Origin: Streptomyces sp. NBC_00708
Lineage (GTDB): Bacteria; Actinomycetota; Actinomycetes; Streptomycetales; Streptomycetaceae
Direction of reading: 5' to 3'
DNA length: 64,000 bases
NCBI GenBank assembly: GCA_036226585.1
Contig: CP108997.1
Span: forward strand, 5,208,001-5,272,000
In this document: one piece after another, positions 63,071 through 64,000 of the stretch
Position numbering within the stretch: the first letter of the stretch is position 1
How the letters are laid out: the number at the start of each line of letters is the position of its first letter
Program-made: the position numbers and the translations under genes
The notes under the pieces: generated by a model
What the model saw: only the letters and a program-made list of their open reading frames with translations
What the model was told of the DNA's origin: nothing
The model's database searches: none

Positions 63071-64000
63071 ATGCCCCCAGGCATCACGACGCTTGCCGCA
63101 GACACCCCGACGCTGTCTGCAGCCAACACCGGCTTCATGCTCATCTGCTCGGCCCTGGTGATGCTCATGACCCCGGCCCTCGCCTTCTTCTACGGAGGCA
63201 TGGTCCGCGTCAAGAGCACCCTCAACATGCTGATGATGAGCTTCATCAGCCTCGGGATCGTGACGATCCTGTGGGTGCTCTACGGATTCAGCCTCGCCTT
63301 CGGCACGGACGCCGGCTCGGTCATCGGCTGGAGCCAGGACTTCGTCGGCCTCAGCGGGATCGGCGTCACGGAACTCTGGGACGGCTACACCATCCCGGTC
63401 TACGTCTTCGCCGTGTTCCAGCTGATGTTCGCCGTCCTCACGCCCGCCCTGATCAGCGGTGCCCTCGCCGACCGGGTCAAGTTCACCTCCTGGGCCCTGT
63501 TCATCACGCTCTGGGTCACCGTCGTCTACTTCCCGGTCGCGCACTGGGTCTGGGGCGCGGGCGGCTGGCTGTACGAGCTGGGCGTCATCGACTTCGCCGG
63601 CGGTACGGCCGTCCACATCAACGCGGGTGCCGCCGCCCTCGGCGTGATCCTGGTGATCGGCAAGCGCGTCGGCTTCAAGAAGGACCCGATGCGGCCGCAC
63701 AGCCTGCCGCTCGTCATGCTCGGCGCCGGTCTCCTCTGGTTCGGCTGGTTCGGCTTCAACGCCGGCTCCTGGCTCGGCAACGACGACGGCGTGGGCGCGG
63801 TCATGTTCGTCAACACCCAGGTCGCCACGGGCGCCGCGATGCTCGCCTGGCTCGCCTACGAGAAGATCCGCCACGGCGCCTTCACCACCCTCGGCGCCGC
63901 CTCCGGCGCGGTCGCCGGACTCGTCGCCATCACCCCGGCCGGCGGCGCGGTCAGCCCGCTCGGCGCCATCGCGGTCGGCGCCATCGCCGGTGTGCTCTGC
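63071..64000 (+). CDS. amtB: ammonium transporter AmtB (3' end outside window)
   Basis: The first 310 residues of an Amt/Rh channel; the gene runs off the right edge. The first helix follows NTGFMLICSALVMLMTPALAFFYGGMV; the signature PVAHWVWGAGGWL and DFAGGTAVHINAGAAAL hold the conserved His of the pore region. In S. coelicolor it is followed by glnK and glnD. Usual first-half length, no breaks. Confidence 0.95.
   Translation, partial: MPPGITTLAADTPTLSAANTGFMLICSALVMLMTPALAFFYGGMVRVKSTLNMLMMSFISLGIVTILWVLYGFSLAFGTDAGSVIGWSQDFVGLSGIGVTELWDGYTIPVYVFAVFQLMFAVLTPALISGALADRVKFTSWALFITLWVTVVYFPVAHWVWGAGGWLYELGVIDFAGGTAVHINAGAAALGVILVIGKRVGFKKDPMRPHSLPLVMLGAGLLWFGWFGFNAGSWLGNDDGVGAVMFVNTQVATGAAMLAWLAYEKIRHGAFTTLGAASGAVAGLVAITPAGGAVSPLGAIAVGAIAGVLC

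Noticed and set aside
1..64000. Search for mobile elements, phage genes, integrases or CRISPR arrays across the window.
   Set aside because: No transposase, integrase or spacer-repeat pattern is visible; gene content is core-chromosome type. The tRNA array has no adjacent integrase or att-like repeat.

Overview
The window is a 64-kb piece of a very GC-rich actinobacterial chromosome, almost certainly Streptomyces. The indicators are the extreme third-position GC, many GTG starts, two tandem conservons, a lysine-rich HU protein (HupS type), NdgR next to leuCD, NsdA, a GlcP-type glucose permease and a developmental/nitrogen gene set. From memory the order accB-accE-cvn-cvn-gltX-tRNAs-ndgR-leuCD-hupS-gpsA-ddlA-thiL-rpmB-recG-coaD-rnc-mutM-smc-glcP-ftsY-nsdA-amtB matches the S. 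coelicolor core chromosome around SCO5535 to SCO5583. No database was consulted.

Layout. 0-4.7 kb: the end of a PknG-like kinase, then a vWA/zinc-ribbon protein, a four-helix membrane protein and a solute-binding lipoprotein, mostly overlapping by a few bases; together they look like a sensory relay. 4.9-6.7 kb: acyl-CoA carboxylase beta and epsilon subunits. 6.9-17.5 kb (minus strand): two complete four-gene conservons (CvnA sensor ATPase, CvnB roadblock, CvnC DUF742, CvnD GTPase) in tandem; B and D are nearly identical between copies while the sensors have diverged. 18-21.4 kb: a 58-residue small protein with a repeated NPRRT motif, a fumarylacetoacetase-family enzyme, gltX and a HAD phosphatase. 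21.5-22 kb: a Gln-Glu-Glu-Gln-Glu tRNA array containing a perfect 175-bp duplication. 22-27.4 kb: a MerR regulator divergent from a DUF4188 gene, NdgR divergent from leuCD, and hupS. 27.5-34.7 kb: cofC, plsC-gpsA, ddlA, a stand-alone RAM-domain protein, thiL-thiD and rpmB. 35-41.5 kb: a FakA/DAK-type protein and a two-gene unit coding for an Hsp90-family ATPase and a 969-residue TPR protein. 41.7-49.1 kb: recG, rsmD, coaD, a DivIVA-like protein, a DUF177 protein, rpmF, rnc and mutM. 49-64 kb: an HxlR regulator, a CAP-domain protein, acyP, a 70-residue coiled-coil protein, smc, glcP, an NCS1 transporter, ftsY, a small prim-pol protein, nsdA and the first 310 codons of amtB.

Most of the region is conserved housekeeping: translation, cell wall, phospholipid, leucine and thiamine synthesis, chromosome condensation and protein targeting. 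The parts most likely to hold undescribed biology are the Hsp90/TPR pair, the PknG-linked sensory operon, the tandem conservons with the NPRRT peptide beside them, and several intergenic inverted repeats. I see no CRISPR array, insertion sequence, integrase or prophage gene.
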